From contig FAON01000004.1 of assembly GCA_001485605.1 (NCBI GenBank), positions 281,581-345,580 on the forward strand: 64,000 nucleotides of DNA. Reading direction: 5' to 3'. The notes below the pieces were generated by a model. The model was not told the origin of the DNA and did not search any database. It saw only the letters and a list, made by a program, of their open reading frames with translations. Each line of letters starts with the position of its first letter. The first letter of the stretch is position 1. Positions 19,762 to 28,986 of the stretch are shown piece after piece. The position numbers and the translations under genes are program-made. This DNA comes from Candidatus Kryptobacter tengchongensis (GTDB taxonomy: Bacteria > Bacteroidota > Ignavibacteria > Kryptoniales > Kryptoniaceae).

Positions 19762-22257
19762 ATGGAAGGAAATTTCTCTAATCGGGTTCAAGAAGTCATA
19801 AGATTAAGTCGCGAAGAAGCGTTGCGATTGGGTCATGATTATATTGGAACAGAGCATCTCTTGCTGGGGATAATCAGGGAAGGAGAAGGTCTTGCAGTCA
19901 AAATCCTGCGTAATCTTGGTTGTGATCTTTACAAGCTCAAAAAAGCAATTGAAGACACTGTCAGGACAACTGGTGGAACGATGGTTATGGGAAGTTTGCC
20001 ATTGACAAAGCAAGCAGAGAAAGTTTTGAAAATCACTTATCTTGAAGCTAAGCTTTACAAATCCGATGTGATCGGCACCGAGCATCTTCTTCTCTCTATT
20101 TTAAGGGATGAAGATAACCTTGCATCCCAAATTTTAAGACAGTTTGGAGTAACATATGAAGCAGTACGCAATGAACTTGACAATATATTGAGCGGGAAAT
20201 CAGGTTTCACTGAAAGAACAAAACCATTTGAATCGACAAAATCTCAAGAAAGAACAAAAACACCCGTCCTTGACAATTTCAGCAGAGATTTGACTAAACT
20301 TGCCATTGAAGGAAAACTTGATCCTGTAATTGGCAGAGATAAAGAAATTGACAGAGTTGCACAGATCTTAAGCAGGAGAAAGAAAAATAATCCCGTCCTA
20401 ATAGGAGAACCAGGCGTTGGAAAAACGGCAATCGTTGAAGGGCTTGCCCTAAGAATTGTGCAGAAAAAAGTCTCAAGAGTTTTACATAATAAGAGGATTG
20501 TCCAACTTGATCTTGCAGCTCTTGTTGCAGGGACAAAATACCGTGGTCAATTTGAGGAAAGAGTAAAAGCGATTTTAAATGAACTTGAAAAAGCAAGGGA
20601 TGTGATTTTGTTTATAGATGAATTACATACAATAGTGGGTGCAGGTGGAGCTTCAGGCTCCCTTGATGCTTCAAATATGTTTAAACCAGCCCTCGCAAGA
20701 GGTGAACTTCAATGTATAGGCGCCACAACACTTGACGAATATCGCCAATATATTGAAAAAGATGGAGCGCTTGAGAGAAGATTTCAAAAAGTTATGATTG
20801 ACCCACCAAGCGTTGAAGAAACAATTTACATCTTGATGAATATAAAAGACAAATACGAAGAACATCACAATGTAAGATATACAGATAAAGCAATTGAAGC
20901 GTGCGTTAGATTAAGCGATAGATACATAACTGATCGTTACCTGCCTGATAAAGCAATTGATGTGATGGATGAAGCAGGTGCAAGAGTTCACCTGTCACAT
21001 ATCGTCGTCCCGAAGGAAATTGTTGAGTTGGAAGAAGAGATTGAAAGAATTAGACAACTAAAAAATCAAGTTGTTAAAAATCAAGACTTTGAACAAGCTG
21101 CAAGGCTGAGAGATCTTGAGAAAAAACTTCTTAGCGACCTTGAAATAGCAAAACGTGAATGGGAAATAAAAGCCCAAAGCATGGTTTTTGAGGTTACAGA
21201 AGAAGATATAGCTGAGGTTGTCGCAATGATGACTGGAATACCGGTAAATAAGATAAGTCAGTCGGAGTCGGAAAAATTAATGAATATGGAACAAGAACTT
21301 AAGAAACAAGTTGTAGGACAAGACGAAGCAATTGAAAAATTAACGCGAGCTATAAGAAGAGCAAGGGCGGGATTGAAAGACCCAAGAAGACCAATAGGTT
21401 CATTTATCTTCCTTGGACCAACTGGCGTCGGAAAAACCGAACTTGCTAAGGCTCTCGCAAGGTATTTGTTTGATACCGAAGATGCTTTGATAAGGATTGA
21501 TATGTCAGAATATATGGAAAAATTTAATGTTTCAAGATTAATAGGTGCTCCTCCTGGATATGTCGGATATGAAGAGGGTGGGCAGTTAACTGAAAAAGTT
21601 AGAAGAAAACCTTACTCTGTCGTTTTATTTGATGAAATTGAGAAAGCGCATCCCGATGTGTTTAATATCTTGCTTCAAGTTCTTGATGATGGTCAACTTA
21701 CGGATAGCCTTGGCAGAAGAGTTGATTTCAGAAATACTGTTATAATTATGACATCAAACATTGGAACAAGGGATATAAAAATCACTGGGGGAATTGGGTT
21801 TGGAATAAGCGAAACACCAAAAGATAGGTTTGAAGCAATGAAAGCAACAATTGAGGAAGCGGTGAAACGAGTCTTTAGCCCCGAGTTTTTGAACAGAATT
21901 GATGAAATAATCATATTCAAACCACTTGAGAAAGAGCATATAATTCAAATTGTTGATATTGCGGTTCAGGATATAATGAAAAGGCTAAAGACAATGAATA
22001 TGTCGCTTGAGCTCACAAGAAGTGCAAAGGAGTTCCTCGCTGAAAAAGGTTATGATCCCGCTTTCGGAGCCAGACCATTAAAACGTGCTGTTCAAAAATA
22101 TCTTGAAGAGCCACTTTCAGAAGAAATCTTAAAGGGTAAATTTACATCTGGAAGTGTAATCAAAGTAAAACTGTCAAAAAATCGTGATGAACTTGTATTT
22201 TACGAGGCTGGGAAACAAAAGGATGAACCTGAAGAGCTTGCTGAGGAAGAAAAATAA
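19762..22257 (+). CDS. clpC: ATP-dependent Clp protease ATPase subunit ClpC
   Basis: 831-residue AAA+ unfoldase that feeds substrates to ClpP. It has a double Clp_N repeat (about 3-145), AAA-1 with Walker A GEPGVGKT (215-222) and Walker B VILFIDELH, a middle region with a UVR motif (QDFEQAARLRDLEKKL) that marks ClpC rather than ClpA or ClpB, AAA-2 with Walker A GPTGVGKT (552-559), and a C-terminal ClpB-D2-small domain (YDPAFGARPLKRAVQKYLEE). A ClpP-docking loop is expected just after AAA-2; GIGFGISE (near 678) fits the family VGF position. Little Shine-Dalgarno sequence precedes the start. Confidence 0.97.
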   Translation: MEGNFSNRVQEVIRLSREEALRLGHDYIGTEHLLLGIIREGEGLAVKILRNLGCDLYKLKKAIEDTVRTTGGTMVMGSLPLTKQAEKVLKITYLEAKLYKSDVIGTEHLLLSILRDEDNLASQILRQFGVTYEAVRNELDNILSGKSGFTERTKPFESTKSQERTKTPVLDNFSRDLTKLAIEGKLDPVIGRDKEIDRVAQILSRRKKNNPVLIGEPGVGKTAIVEGLALRIVQKKVSRVLHNKRIVQLDLAALVAGTKYRGQFEERVKAILNELEKARDVILFIDELHTIVGAGGASGSLDASNMFKPALARGELQCIGATTLDEYRQYIEKDGALERRFQKVMIDPPSVEETIYILMNIKDKYEEHHNVRYTDKAIEACVRLSDRYITDRYLPDKAIDVMDEAGARVHLSHIVVPKEIVELEEEIERIRQLKNQVVKNQDFEQAARLRDLEKKLLSDLEIAKREWEIKAQSMVFEVTEEDIAEVVAMMTGIPVNKISQSESEKLMNMEQELKKQVVGQDEAIEKLTRAIRRARAGLKDPRRPIGSFIFLGPTGVGKTELAKALARYLFDTEDALIRIDMSEYMEKFNVSRLIGAPPGYVGYEEGGQLTEKVRRKPYSVVLFDEIEKAHPDVFNILLQVLDDGQLTDSLGRRVDFRNTVIIMTSNIGTRDIKITGGIGFGISETPKDRFEAMKATIEEAVKRVFSPEFLNRIDEIIIFKPLEKEHIIQIVDIAVQDIMKRLKTMNMSLELTRSAKEFLAEKGYDPAFGARPLKRAVQKYLEEPLSEEILKGKFTSGSVIKVKLSKNRDELVFYEAGKQKDEPEELAEEEK

Positions 22258-22264
22258 TTAATTC

Positions 22265-22297
22265 AAGTGGACGGTTTCCCAAGCCGTCCACTTTATT
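22265..22297 (+). terminator. Rho-independent terminator after clpC
   Basis: Stem AAGTGGACGG / CCGTCCACTT (10 pairs, 9-base loop) followed by TATT. It lies 8 bases after the clpC stop and 20 bases before pyrE. Confidence 0.8.
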
Positions 22298-22316
22298 AAA
22301 ATAAAATCTCCTTACT

Positions 22317-22907
22317 ATGCAATTCTCTCAAATTTCAACCGAGGATGTTTTAAAGATTTTCAAAGAAACAGGGGCTCTTCTTGAGGGTCATTTTCTTCTT
22401 ACTTCCGGACTTCACAGCTCAAAGTATTTTCAATGTGCTAAAGTTTTACAGTATCCAGAATATGCTGAACTTTTATGTAGACAAATAGCAAGACATTTTT
22501 ACACAAGTGAAATTGAACTCGTTGTTTCTCCAGCAATAGGTGGAATTATCGTCGGGTATGAGGTTGCACGACAACTTGAAGCAAGAAATATATTCGCTGA
22601 AAGAGAGGGCGGTGTTATGAAGTTAAGACGCGGGTTTGGAATAAAACCTGGAGAACGAGTCCTCGTCTGCGAAGATGTCGTGACAACCGGTGGAAGCGTT
22701 TTTGAAGTCATTGATCTCGTAAAAAATGCCGGCGGAAAATTGATAGGTGTCGGTTGCATCGTTGACAGAAGCGGTGGTAAAATTGATTTCGGGACAAGAT
22801 TTGCTTCCGTCATTAAACTTGAAGTCCCAACTTTTAAACCTGAAGAATGTCCATTGTGTAAAGAAGGAATTGAAATTGAAAAACCAGGAAGTAGAGGGAT
22901 TTACTAA
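22317..22907 (+). CDS. pyrE: Orotate phosphoribosyltransferase
   Basis: 196 residues; converts orotate plus PRPP to OMP in pyrimidine synthesis. The PRPP-binding loop is [13 protein letters not shown] (about 118-130). The substrate side shows [20 protein letters not shown] near the N-terminus and the flexible-loop region [15 protein letters not shown]. The extended C-terminus with CPLCKEG (two Cys) is seen in thermophile and deltaproteobacterial-type PyrE. It follows a terminator, so it has its own promoter or relies on read-through. Confidence 0.95.
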   Translation: MQFSQISTEDVLKIFKETGALLEGHFLLTSGLHSSKYFQCAKVLQYPEYAELLCRQIARHFYTSEIELVVSPAIGGIIVGYEVARQLEARNIFAEREGGVMKLRRGFGIKPGERVLVCEDVVTTGGSVFEVIDLVKNAGGKLIGVGCIVDRSGGKIDFGTRFASVIKLEVPTFKPEECPLCKEGIEIEKPGSRGIY

Positions 22908-22924
22908 AAAAATTTATTTGCCTT

Positions 22925-23494
22925 ATGCAAAACGAGAAAATAATGGGAAATATGAAACTTAAGAAAAGAAATATAATTTATCGTGGGAAGGTTTTTGACA
23001 TAATTGTTGATGAGCTTGAATATTTTGAATCAAAAAATCATACAATTCGTGAAGTAGTTCAACATCCAGGCGGTGCTGTTGTCCTTGGGCTTCTTCAAGA
23101 CCAAAGAATAATTTTGATAAAACAGTATAGATACCCAATTGACAAATTTATATATGAATTACCAGCTGGAAAGCTTGACCAAGGAGAAGACCCAAAAGTT
23201 TGTGCGATAAGAGAACTTGAAGAAGAAACAGGATTCAAGCCAGAAAGAATTGAACTTTTAACCTACATTTATACAAGCCCTGGATTTTGCACTGAAAAAC
23301 TTTACATCTATTTAGCAGAAAATTTACAGAAAAAGAAACAAAACCTTGAGGAAGGAGAAGTTTTATCAGTTGAATTTAAAACAATTGATGAAGCTGTAGA
23401 TATGATTCTAAAAGGTGAAATCGTTGACGCTAAATCAATCGCCGGAATAATGATTGCCGAAAAAATTTTAAAACAACGATGGGGGAGGAAATAA
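22925..23494 (+). CDS. nudF: Nudix hydrolase, ADP-ribose pyrophosphatase type
   Basis: 189 residues. The Nudix box is complete at 82-104: Gly82, Glu88, Arg96-Glu97, Glu100-Glu101 and Gly103 (GKLDQGEDPKVCAIRELEEE then TGF). A Pro lies about 15 residues after the box (YTSPGF), the placement linked with ADP-ribose hydrolysis to AMP and ribose 5-phosphate. Three possible starts are Met1, Met7 (22943) and Met10 (22952); Met10 would give the usual MKLKKRN start. A small zinc-ribbon gene overlaps its last 16 bases. Confidence 0.9.
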   Translation: MQNEKIMGNMKLKKRNIIYRGKVFDIIVDELEYFESKNHTIREVVQHPGGAVVLGLLQDQRIILIKQYRYPIDKFIYELPAGKLDQGEDPKVCAIRELEEETGFKPERIELLTYIYTSPGFCTEKLYIYLAENLQKKKQNLEEGEVLSVEFKTIDEAVDMILKGEIVDAKSIAGIMIAEKILKQRWGRK

Positions 23495-23658
23495 AAAACG
23501 GAAATAGACAGTTCAATGTTGAAATGAAAAAATGTATTTTTAAAGGTTGTTCCGGAAATCTTGAAGAGATAAGTTATTATGAGCGAAATAACTGGATCAC
23601 CGTTGAATATCAATGCAAAAAATGTAAAAGAAAATTTACCGTCAAAATAGAAACATAA
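23479..23658 (+). CDS. Small zinc-ribbon protein, 59 residues
   Basis: The frame starts at ATG 23479 inside the end of the Nudix gene and stops at 23658, two bases before the photolyase start, so the three genes form a tight unit. Four Cys are arranged CIFKGC (19, 24) and CKKC (46, 49), 21 residues apart, a zinc-ribbon pattern. The last part, QCKKCKRKFTVKIET, is a typical beta hairpin end. An internal Met16 (23524) would still keep all four Cys. Function unknown; binding of nucleic acid or protein is a guess. Confidence 0.65.
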   Translation: MGEEIKNGNRQFNVEMKKCIFKGCSGNLEEISYYERNNWITVEYQCKKCKRKFTVKIET

Positions 23659-23660
23659 AA

Positions 23661-25031
23661 ATGAAAGTTGATATCTTATGGTTTAGGCGTGATCTCAGAA
23701 CAAAAGATAACCCTTTGCTATCCCTTCCCGAGTTTTATGTTTTACCAGTTTTCATATTTGATAAAAATATCCTTGGTAAACTACCTAAAGATGACAAAAG
23801 GATAACCTTTATATTTGACAAGGTGATAAAATTAAAAAACAATTTAAAAAGCCTTGGGCTTGATCTTGCAATCTTTTATGGAAAACCTTTGGATGTTTTT
23901 GATCTCATATCAGAAAGATATCAAATAAGAAAAATTTTTGCCTCTGGGGATTGGGATAGTTACGCAAGAGAAAGAGATAGACAAATCTCATCAAAGTATA
24001 ACCTTCAACTTGTCCATGATAACTTCCTAATAGAACCAAATCTGATTTATAACCTGCAGGGCAAACCTTACACAGTTTTTTCCCACTTTGAAAAAGCTGT
24101 ATCAAAATTAATTTATGAGCACGCCAAACTTGAATATAAACCGAAAGAAACACTTAACCTCGCAGATTTTGAATATTCAAAGATCATAAAGGTATGTGAA
24201 ACCATAGAACTCTTACCCATAGACATAAAAAGCATAGGATTTGAAAAACAGACATTAACCTTTGAAGGGGCTATAAAAGAGCCAAAGGAACTTTTAGACA
24301 GATTTGAAAAACAAGTAGATTTTTATGAAGAGAATAGAAACTATCCTTTTTTAAATGCCACATCCCTTTTAAGTGTTCATCTACGGTTTGGAACTATATC
24401 AGTAAGAGAGATATTCAGATGGGCTATTGAACACGATAAGAAAGGGAAGTTTATAAGCGAGTTAATCTGGCGAGAATTCTTCAACTATATCTTATATCAC
24501 TACCCATACAGTGAGTTTGAAAACTTTAGGAAGGATATAACGGTAGATTGGCGGGAAGACCATAAAAAGTTTGAAGCTTGGAAAAAAGGGCTGACAGGAT
24601 TTCCCCTTGTGGATGCAGGAATGCGCCAACTTGAACAAGAGGGTTATATACATAACCGTGTTAGAATGGTTGTAGCAAGCTTTCTAACAAAGAATTTGCA
24701 TATTGATTGGAGGCTTGGCGAAGAATATTTTTCCCTTAAACTTTTGGACTATGAGGCTTCTTCAAACATAGGTAATTGGCAATGGAACGCAGGAGTTGGC
24801 ACGGACACAAAGATAAGGTTTTTTAATCCATTTTTACAATCTTTAAAATTTGACCCTAACGGAGACTATATAAAAAAATACATCCCAGAGTTAAGAAAAT
24901 TAGACCCCAAGTATCTACATAGCCAAGAGTTTTTTGTAAAAGAAAAGATATCGGGCTACCCAAAACCCTTGGTAGATCTAAAACAATCTATATCAAAATT
25001 CAAAGAAATTTACCACAGAAAAAATATATAA
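23661..25031 (+). CDS. phrB: Class I DNA photolyase
   Basis: 456 residues; light-driven repair of cyclobutane pyrimidine dimers using FAD. The N-terminal Rossmann antenna domain begins VDILWFRRDLRTKDNPLL. The FAD-binding region includes ELIWREFFNYILYHYP, the core DAGMRQLEQEGYIHNRVRM and LDYEASSNIGNWQWNAGVGT, with Trp residues for the electron chain, then FNPFLQSLKFDPNG. The length is normal for CPD photolyases. It is followed 5 bases later by a DUF523-DUF1722 gene, the same pairing as ybgA-phr in enterobacteria. Confidence 0.95.
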   Translation: MKVDILWFRRDLRTKDNPLLSLPEFYVLPVFIFDKNILGKLPKDDKRITFIFDKVIKLKNNLKSLGLDLAIFYGKPLDVFDLISERYQIRKIFASGDWDSYARERDRQISSKYNLQLVHDNFLIEPNLIYNLQGKPYTVFSHFEKAVSKLIYEHAKLEYKPKETLNLADFEYSKIIKVCETIELLPIDIKSIGFEKQTLTFEGAIKEPKELLDRFEKQVDFYEENRNYPFLNATSLLSVHLRFGTISVREIFRWAIEHDKKGKFISELIWREFFNYILYHYPYSEFENFRKDITVDWREDHKKFEAWKKGLTGFPLVDAGMRQLEQEGYIHNRVRMVVASFLTKNLHIDWRLGEEYFSLKLLDYEASSNIGNWQWNAGVGTDTKIRFFNPFLQSLKFDPNGDYIKKYIPELRKLDPKYLHSQEFFVKEKISGYPKPLVDLKQSISKFKEIYHRKNI

Positions 25032-25036
25032 GAGAG

Positions 25037-25942
25037 ATGAAACCAACAGTTGTAATAAGTGCATGTCTTAACGGACTTCCATACAGATATAATGGTGCCA
25101 CAGTAAACGATGAACTTGTTAATAAGTTAAAACCACTGTTTAACTTAGTTCATGTTTGCCCTGAATTTGAAATAGGGCTTGGAATACCGAGGAAAACAAT
25201 AAAACTACATAAAGTTGGGGACGAAATTAGAGCGATCCAAGATGAAACGGAGATAGATTTAACATCAAGGCTTGAAAACTTTGCAAATAATTTCTTAAAA
25301 AATCTCGGAGATGTCCATGGATTCATTCTGAAGGCAAAATCACCAAGTTGCGGTGTCGGAAGCACAAAAGTTTATGTAAATGGCAATGTCTACGGGAAAA
25401 CATATGGAATTTTCGCAAAAGTTGTAAAAGAAAACTTACCCCACATTCCTTTAATTGATGAGGGAAGATTAAGAAACAAAGATTTGATGTGGGAATTTTT
25501 AACAAAAGTTTTCATGCTCTTCAGATTTGAGAAAGCAAAATCAGGTATAAATAATTTAATTGAGTTTCACAGCAGACATAAATATCTTTTCATGAGCATA
25601 TCTCAAAAGCATCTCAAAAATCTTGGAAGAATAATTGCCGAGCACAAAACCGGGAATTTTGAGCAAATAATTAAAAAATACGAATTGACATTTAAAGATA
25701 TGATGAAACAAAGTTTCAGGAGGACAAATCTTGTTAACTCAATCATACATATCTTCGGTCACATTTCTGAAAATCTTTCACGAAGCGAAAAAGCTTATTT
25801 TTTAAAAATGGTTGATAAATTTAAAAATGCTAAAGTTGAATTAACAACAATTGTTGAAATGCTGAGAATTTACGGAATGAGGTTTGAAAATGAATACCTG
25901 CTTGGGCAGTATTTTCTTGAGCCATTTCCAGAAATTTTATGA
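25037..25942 (+). CDS. DUF523-DUF1722 protein (YbgA-like)
   Basis: 301 residues. The N-terminal DUF523 domain (about 1-145) has three conserved Cys positions: SACLNG (Cys10), HVCPE (about 42) and SPSCGVGS (about 109). In the characterised DUF523 enzyme TudS such Cys hold an iron-sulfur cluster used for thiouracil desulfuration. The C-terminal DUF1722 domain (about 170-300) is helical (FHSRHKYLFMSISQKHLKNLG), like E. coli YbgA. Function is not proven, but linkage to photolyase suggests nucleic-acid or nucleobase repair or salvage. The fusion of both domains is a known arrangement. Confidence 0.88.
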   Translation: MKPTVVISACLNGLPYRYNGATVNDELVNKLKPLFNLVHVCPEFEIGLGIPRKTIKLHKVGDEIRAIQDETEIDLTSRLENFANNFLKNLGDVHGFILKAKSPSCGVGSTKVYVNGNVYGKTYGIFAKVVKENLPHIPLIDEGRLRNKDLMWEFLTKVFMLFRFEKAKSGINNLIEFHSRHKYLFMSISQKHLKNLGRIIAEHKTGNFEQIIKKYELTFKDMMKQSFRRTNLVNSIIHIFGHISENLSRSEKAYFLKMVDKFKNAKVELTTIVEMLRIYGMRFENEYLLGQYFLEPFPEIL

Positions 25943-25946
25943 GGAG

Positions 25947-26021
<75 letters not shown>

Positions 26022-26034
26022 AAAGTCTGTTTTA

Positions 26035-26063
26035 AATATAAAAATTTTCAGCATCAAAATCAA
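26035..26063 (-). promoter_or_regulatory. Promoter of tRNA-Val
   Basis: The -35 TTGATT (26063-26058), 17-base spacer and -10 TATATT (26040-26035) would place the transcript start a few bases upstream of the tRNA. Confidence 0.6.
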
Positions 26064-26226
26064 GTAAAAAGGCACCTTGCTCCCTAAAAACACAACCTCC
26101 TTAAGAAGCACAACGGAGATATTTTATGCCCCATCAAATGGTATACCAAAGGAACTCAACTTGATTTTATCTTTTTCGTTTTTTAAAATTTATCAAAGCT
26201 TTAACCATAATAAATTCAAAAAGGCT

Positions 26227-26520
26227 ATGAAAAGTATGAGTTTATTTGAGCAACTTGTTTTTATTCTTTATACACAGGGGTGGGAACAACTTGGCAAGAT
26301 ACCGAACCCTATAACTGGAAAGATTGAGAAAAAACTTGAAGAAGCAAAATTCACAATTGATTTGCTTGACATGTTAAAAGAAAAGACGAAAGGAAATTTA
26401 ACGGAGGATGAAATTAGATTCCTTGAATACTCAATCTCACAACTTAAAATAAACTACTTTTTTGAAGTTGAAAACGAAAGAAAACAAAAATCAGAAACAA
26501 CCCCACAAAACCAATCATAA
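26227..26520 (+). CDS. DUF1844 protein
   Basis: I start at ATG 26227 (MKSMSLFEQLVFILYTQGWE), since the longer frame from 26077 has an N-terminus unlike the family. DUF1844 proteins are small and helical; this one shows the family pattern: LGKIPNPITGKIEKKLEEAK, then IDLLDMLKEKTKGNLTEDE and the ending LKINYFFEVE. Function unknown. It stands directly before nadK in the same direction. It could also start at ATG 26236. Confidence 0.8.
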   Translation: MKSMSLFEQLVFILYTQGWEQLGKIPNPITGKIEKKLEEAKFTIDLLDMLKEKTKGNLTEDEIRFLEYSISQLKINYFFEVENERKQKSETTPQNQS

Positions 26521-26537
26521 ACAAAACTCATACCTCA

Positions 26538-27443
26538 ATGAAATTTGGTATCATCGGTAACCTTGCAAAGGAATCACTTTATGAAATAGTTTTTAACTTG
26601 ACAAATCAACTTGAATGTGAAAAAATACAATTTTTCCTTCAAAAGGAAATCGCTGATGAAATTGAAAAAAGATTTTCAAAAAAAATTGAACAAAAGTTAA
26701 ACTTACCTGAACTACTTGCAAGCTCTGACATAATTGTCTCATTTGGTGGCGATGGAACAATTTTATCAACCGCAAGATTAGTTGGGCATCGTGAAATCCC
26801 CATACTCGGCGTAAACCTTGGTAAACTTGGCTTTCTTGCTGAAGTTTCACCTGAAGAAATTTTTGGCTTTATAAAAAAAGTTTGCAACGATGAATACAGA
26901 ATTGAGGAAAGAATGGCTCTTGAAGCAAGTGTAAAAGGTAACGATGAAAAATACTTTGCATTAAATGACATCGTAATTGATAGAGCTGGTTCAACAAGAG
27001 TTGTTGATATTGAGACATACATAAATGATGAATATTTGATAACATACACAGCAGATGGACTTATTATATCAACTCCAACTGGTTCAACTGCATACTCACT
27101 TGCAGCTGGGGGACCGATAGTGACACCCTCAAGTCATGTTATAACTCTTACCCCCATTTGTCCACACACTCTAACAGCAAGGTCTATTGTGATACCAGAT
27201 GACAGTATAATAAAAATAAAAATTGAATTTCATGAAAAAGACATTTTGATCACTGCAGACGGTCAAATTGAGCATAAAATTAAACCACCCCTTGAGGTCA
27301 TCGTAAAAAAAGCGGATTATAAAGTAAAACTTGTAAAACGACTTGAAGTAAGCTATTTTGATGTTTTAAGATCAAAATTAATGTGGGGGATGGATTTAAG
27401 AATTGAAAAAACAAAGACAGGAAACGAAAATGCCAACTTATGA
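26538..27443 (+). CDS. nadK: NAD kinase
   Basis: 301 residues; phosphorylates NAD to NADP. The GGDGT motif is at 70-74 (SFGGDGTILSTARL), followed by VNLGKLGFLAEV, then DGLIISTPTGSTAYSLAAGG with the second conserved domain and VIPDDSIIKI in the C-terminal beta region. The end overlaps the HD-domain gene by 14 bases. Confidence 0.96.
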   Translation: MKFGIIGNLAKESLYEIVFNLTNQLECEKIQFFLQKEIADEIEKRFSKKIEQKLNLPELLASSDIIVSFGGDGTILSTARLVGHREIPILGVNLGKLGFLAEVSPEEIFGFIKKVCNDEYRIEERMALEASVKGNDEKYFALNDIVIDRAGSTRVVDIETYINDEYLITYTADGLIISTPTGSTAYSLAAGGPIVTPSSHVITLTPICPHTLTARSIVIPDDSIIKIKIEFHEKDILITADGQIEHKIKPPLEVIVKKADYKVKLVKRLEVSYFDVLRSKLMWGMDLRIEKTKTGNENANL

Positions 27444-27984
27444 AGATGCTCTTAACCTTCTATTTGAATTCACAGAAAGTGAAAATTTGCGAAAACACGC
27501 CTTTGCGGTTGAATCAGCAATGAGAGCTTATGCCAGAAAGTTCGGAGAAGATGAGGAAAAATGGGCAATCGTCGGTCTTCTGCACGATTTTGATTATGAA
27601 AAATTTCCAACACCAGATCAACATCCGTGGGTCGGTTCAAAAATACTTGAAGAAAGAGGATACCCAGAAGATATACGCAGGGCAATTTTAGGTCACGCTG
27701 ATTATACGGGTGTCCCAAGAGATACACTCATGGCAAAAGTTCTTTATGCATGCGATGAACTCTGCGGTTTCATCACAGCCGTTGCCCTCGTCAGACCAAA
27801 TAAAAAAATTGAAGAAGTAACCGTTGAATCCGTAAAGAAAAAACTTAAAGATAAAGCATTTGCAAGGTCTGTAAATAGAAATGATATTTACAAAGGTGCC
27901 GAAGAACTCGGGATCCCACTTGATGAACATATCCAATTTGTAATTGAAGCAATGAAATCAATAGCGGATAAACTTGGTCTATGA
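27430..27984 (+). CDS. HD-domain phosphohydrolase
   Basis: The true start is probably ATG 27430 (MPTYEDALNLLFEF), 14 bases inside nadK, giving 184 residues. Metal ligands of the HD fold are visible: RKHAFAVESAM, LLHDFDYEKFP (the HD pair), HPWVGSKILEERG and LGHADYTG. The family includes nucleotidases and phosphodiesterases; this small single-domain type is annotated only as HDIG-like hydrolase. Its stop overlaps the start of the DedA gene. Confidence 0.87.
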   Translation: MPTYEDALNLLFEFTESENLRKHAFAVESAMRAYARKFGEDEEKWAIVGLLHDFDYEKFPTPDQHPWVGSKILEERGYPEDIRRAILGHADYTGVPRDTLMAKVLYACDELCGFITAVALVRPNKKIEEVTVESVKKKLKDKAFARSVNRNDIYKGAEELGIPLDEHIQFVIEAMKSIADKLGL

Positions 27985-28514
27985 CATCATACTTAACTAT
28001 CTACATTTGGATATCGCTTGGAATAGTGTTTCAAGGAGAAGTTGCGTTACTTGGAGCTGGACATTTAATTTATGCTGGCAGTGTTAATTTTTGGATAGTT
28101 ATTTTAATCGCGACTTTTCTCTCCTTTATCAACGGTGAGATTATTTTTATTTTATCAAAAACGGGATTAAAACTTATACCAATCCCATATGAAAAAATTT
28201 TTAAAGCTGGGAAATTAGTTGAACAATATAAAACATCGCTCTTGCTCTTTTCAAGGTTTATTTATGGGGTGAGAAATATCATACCCGCAGCGTTTGGACT
28301 CACAGATATAAAACACGCTGAATTTTCAATTCTGAATTTTGCTGGCGCATTCATCTGGGCAGTGACATTTACAACCGTAGGACTTTTCTCTGGAGGGCTT
28401 CTCTCAAATTTTATTGATGTAAAAAGATATCAAATGCTAATTCTCGGGATTTTTTTAGGAATCGCTTTCACAAGCATGATGTTTAAAATTATAAAATCAC
28501 AAAAACAAAAATGA
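27981..28514 (+). CDS. DedA-family (VTT domain) membrane protein
   Basis: 177 residues with four to five membrane segments. The family core is visible: FQGEVALLGAGHLIYAG with the conserved Glu, and SRFIYGVRNIIPAAFGL with the paired Arg residues, followed by GAFIWAVTFTTVG. DedA proteins act as lipid flippases or scramblases (undecaprenyl phosphate or phosphatidylethanolamine) and need proton motive force. Translation is coupled to the HD gene by an ATGA overlap. Confidence 0.88.
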   Translation: MTSYLTIYIWISLGIVFQGEVALLGAGHLIYAGSVNFWIVILIATFLSFINGEIIFILSKTGLKLIPIPYEKIFKAGKLVEQYKTSLLLFSRFIYGVRNIIPAAFGLTDIKHAEFSILNFAGAFIWAVTFTTVGLFSGGLLSNFIDVKRYQMLILGIFLGIAFTSMMFKIIKSQKQK

Positions 28515-28523
28515 AATTTATTC

Positions 28524-28985
28524 ATGACAGACGATAAATTATCAAGGCGTCAATTCGTTCAGCTTACGGGCTCATTTCTTATAGCGTCAATAGGAGCATC
28601 AACGCTCTTGGCTCTGTTTCAGGGATGTGGGAAAGAAGAATCAAACCCCACGCAACCACCAACATCTGGGGCAAGCTTTACTATAAAATTAAGCGAACAT
28701 CCTGAGCTTGCACAGGTGGGCGGGTTTAAAACATTTACTATAAATTCAATTCCAATCATTGTATTTAGAACAGGGGAAACAACATTTAAAGCGCTTTCTA
28801 TGATATGCACTCATCAAGGTTGCACAGTTAGCTGGGTAAATTCATCGCAACAATTTCAATGCCCATGTCATGGTTCAAAATTTGATAAAGATGGAAAAGT
28901 AATCCAAGGACCAGCAACACAAAATTTGAAGTCTTATAACACCGAATATAAAAGTAGCACGAATGAAGTGATTATATACCTGTAA
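28524..28985 (+). CDS. Tat-exported Rieske [2Fe-2S] lipoprotein
   Basis: 153 residues. A twin-arginine motif SRRQF (7-11) starts the signal and a lipobox LFQGC ends it at Cys35. The Rieske ligands are intact: CTHQGC (Cys95, His97, with Cys100) and CPCHGSKFD (Cys113, His116, with Cys115 for the structural disulfide). Rieske proteins of this size serve quinol-oxidising complexes, but no cytochrome b gene is next to it here. It ends one base before the convergent histidine-kinase gene. Confidence 0.92.
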   Translation: MTDDKLSRRQFVQLTGSFLIASIGASTLLALFQGCGKEESNPTQPPTSGASFTIKLSEHPELAQVGGFKTFTINSIPIIVFRTGETTFKALSMICTHQGCTVSWVNSSQQFQCPCHGSKFDKDGKVIQGPATQNLKSYNTEYKSSTNEVIIYL

Positions 28986-28986
28986 T

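Noticed and set aside
26077..26226. N-terminal 50 codons ahead of the DUF1844 protein
   Set aside because: Unlike the family, and ATG 26227 gives the expected start.
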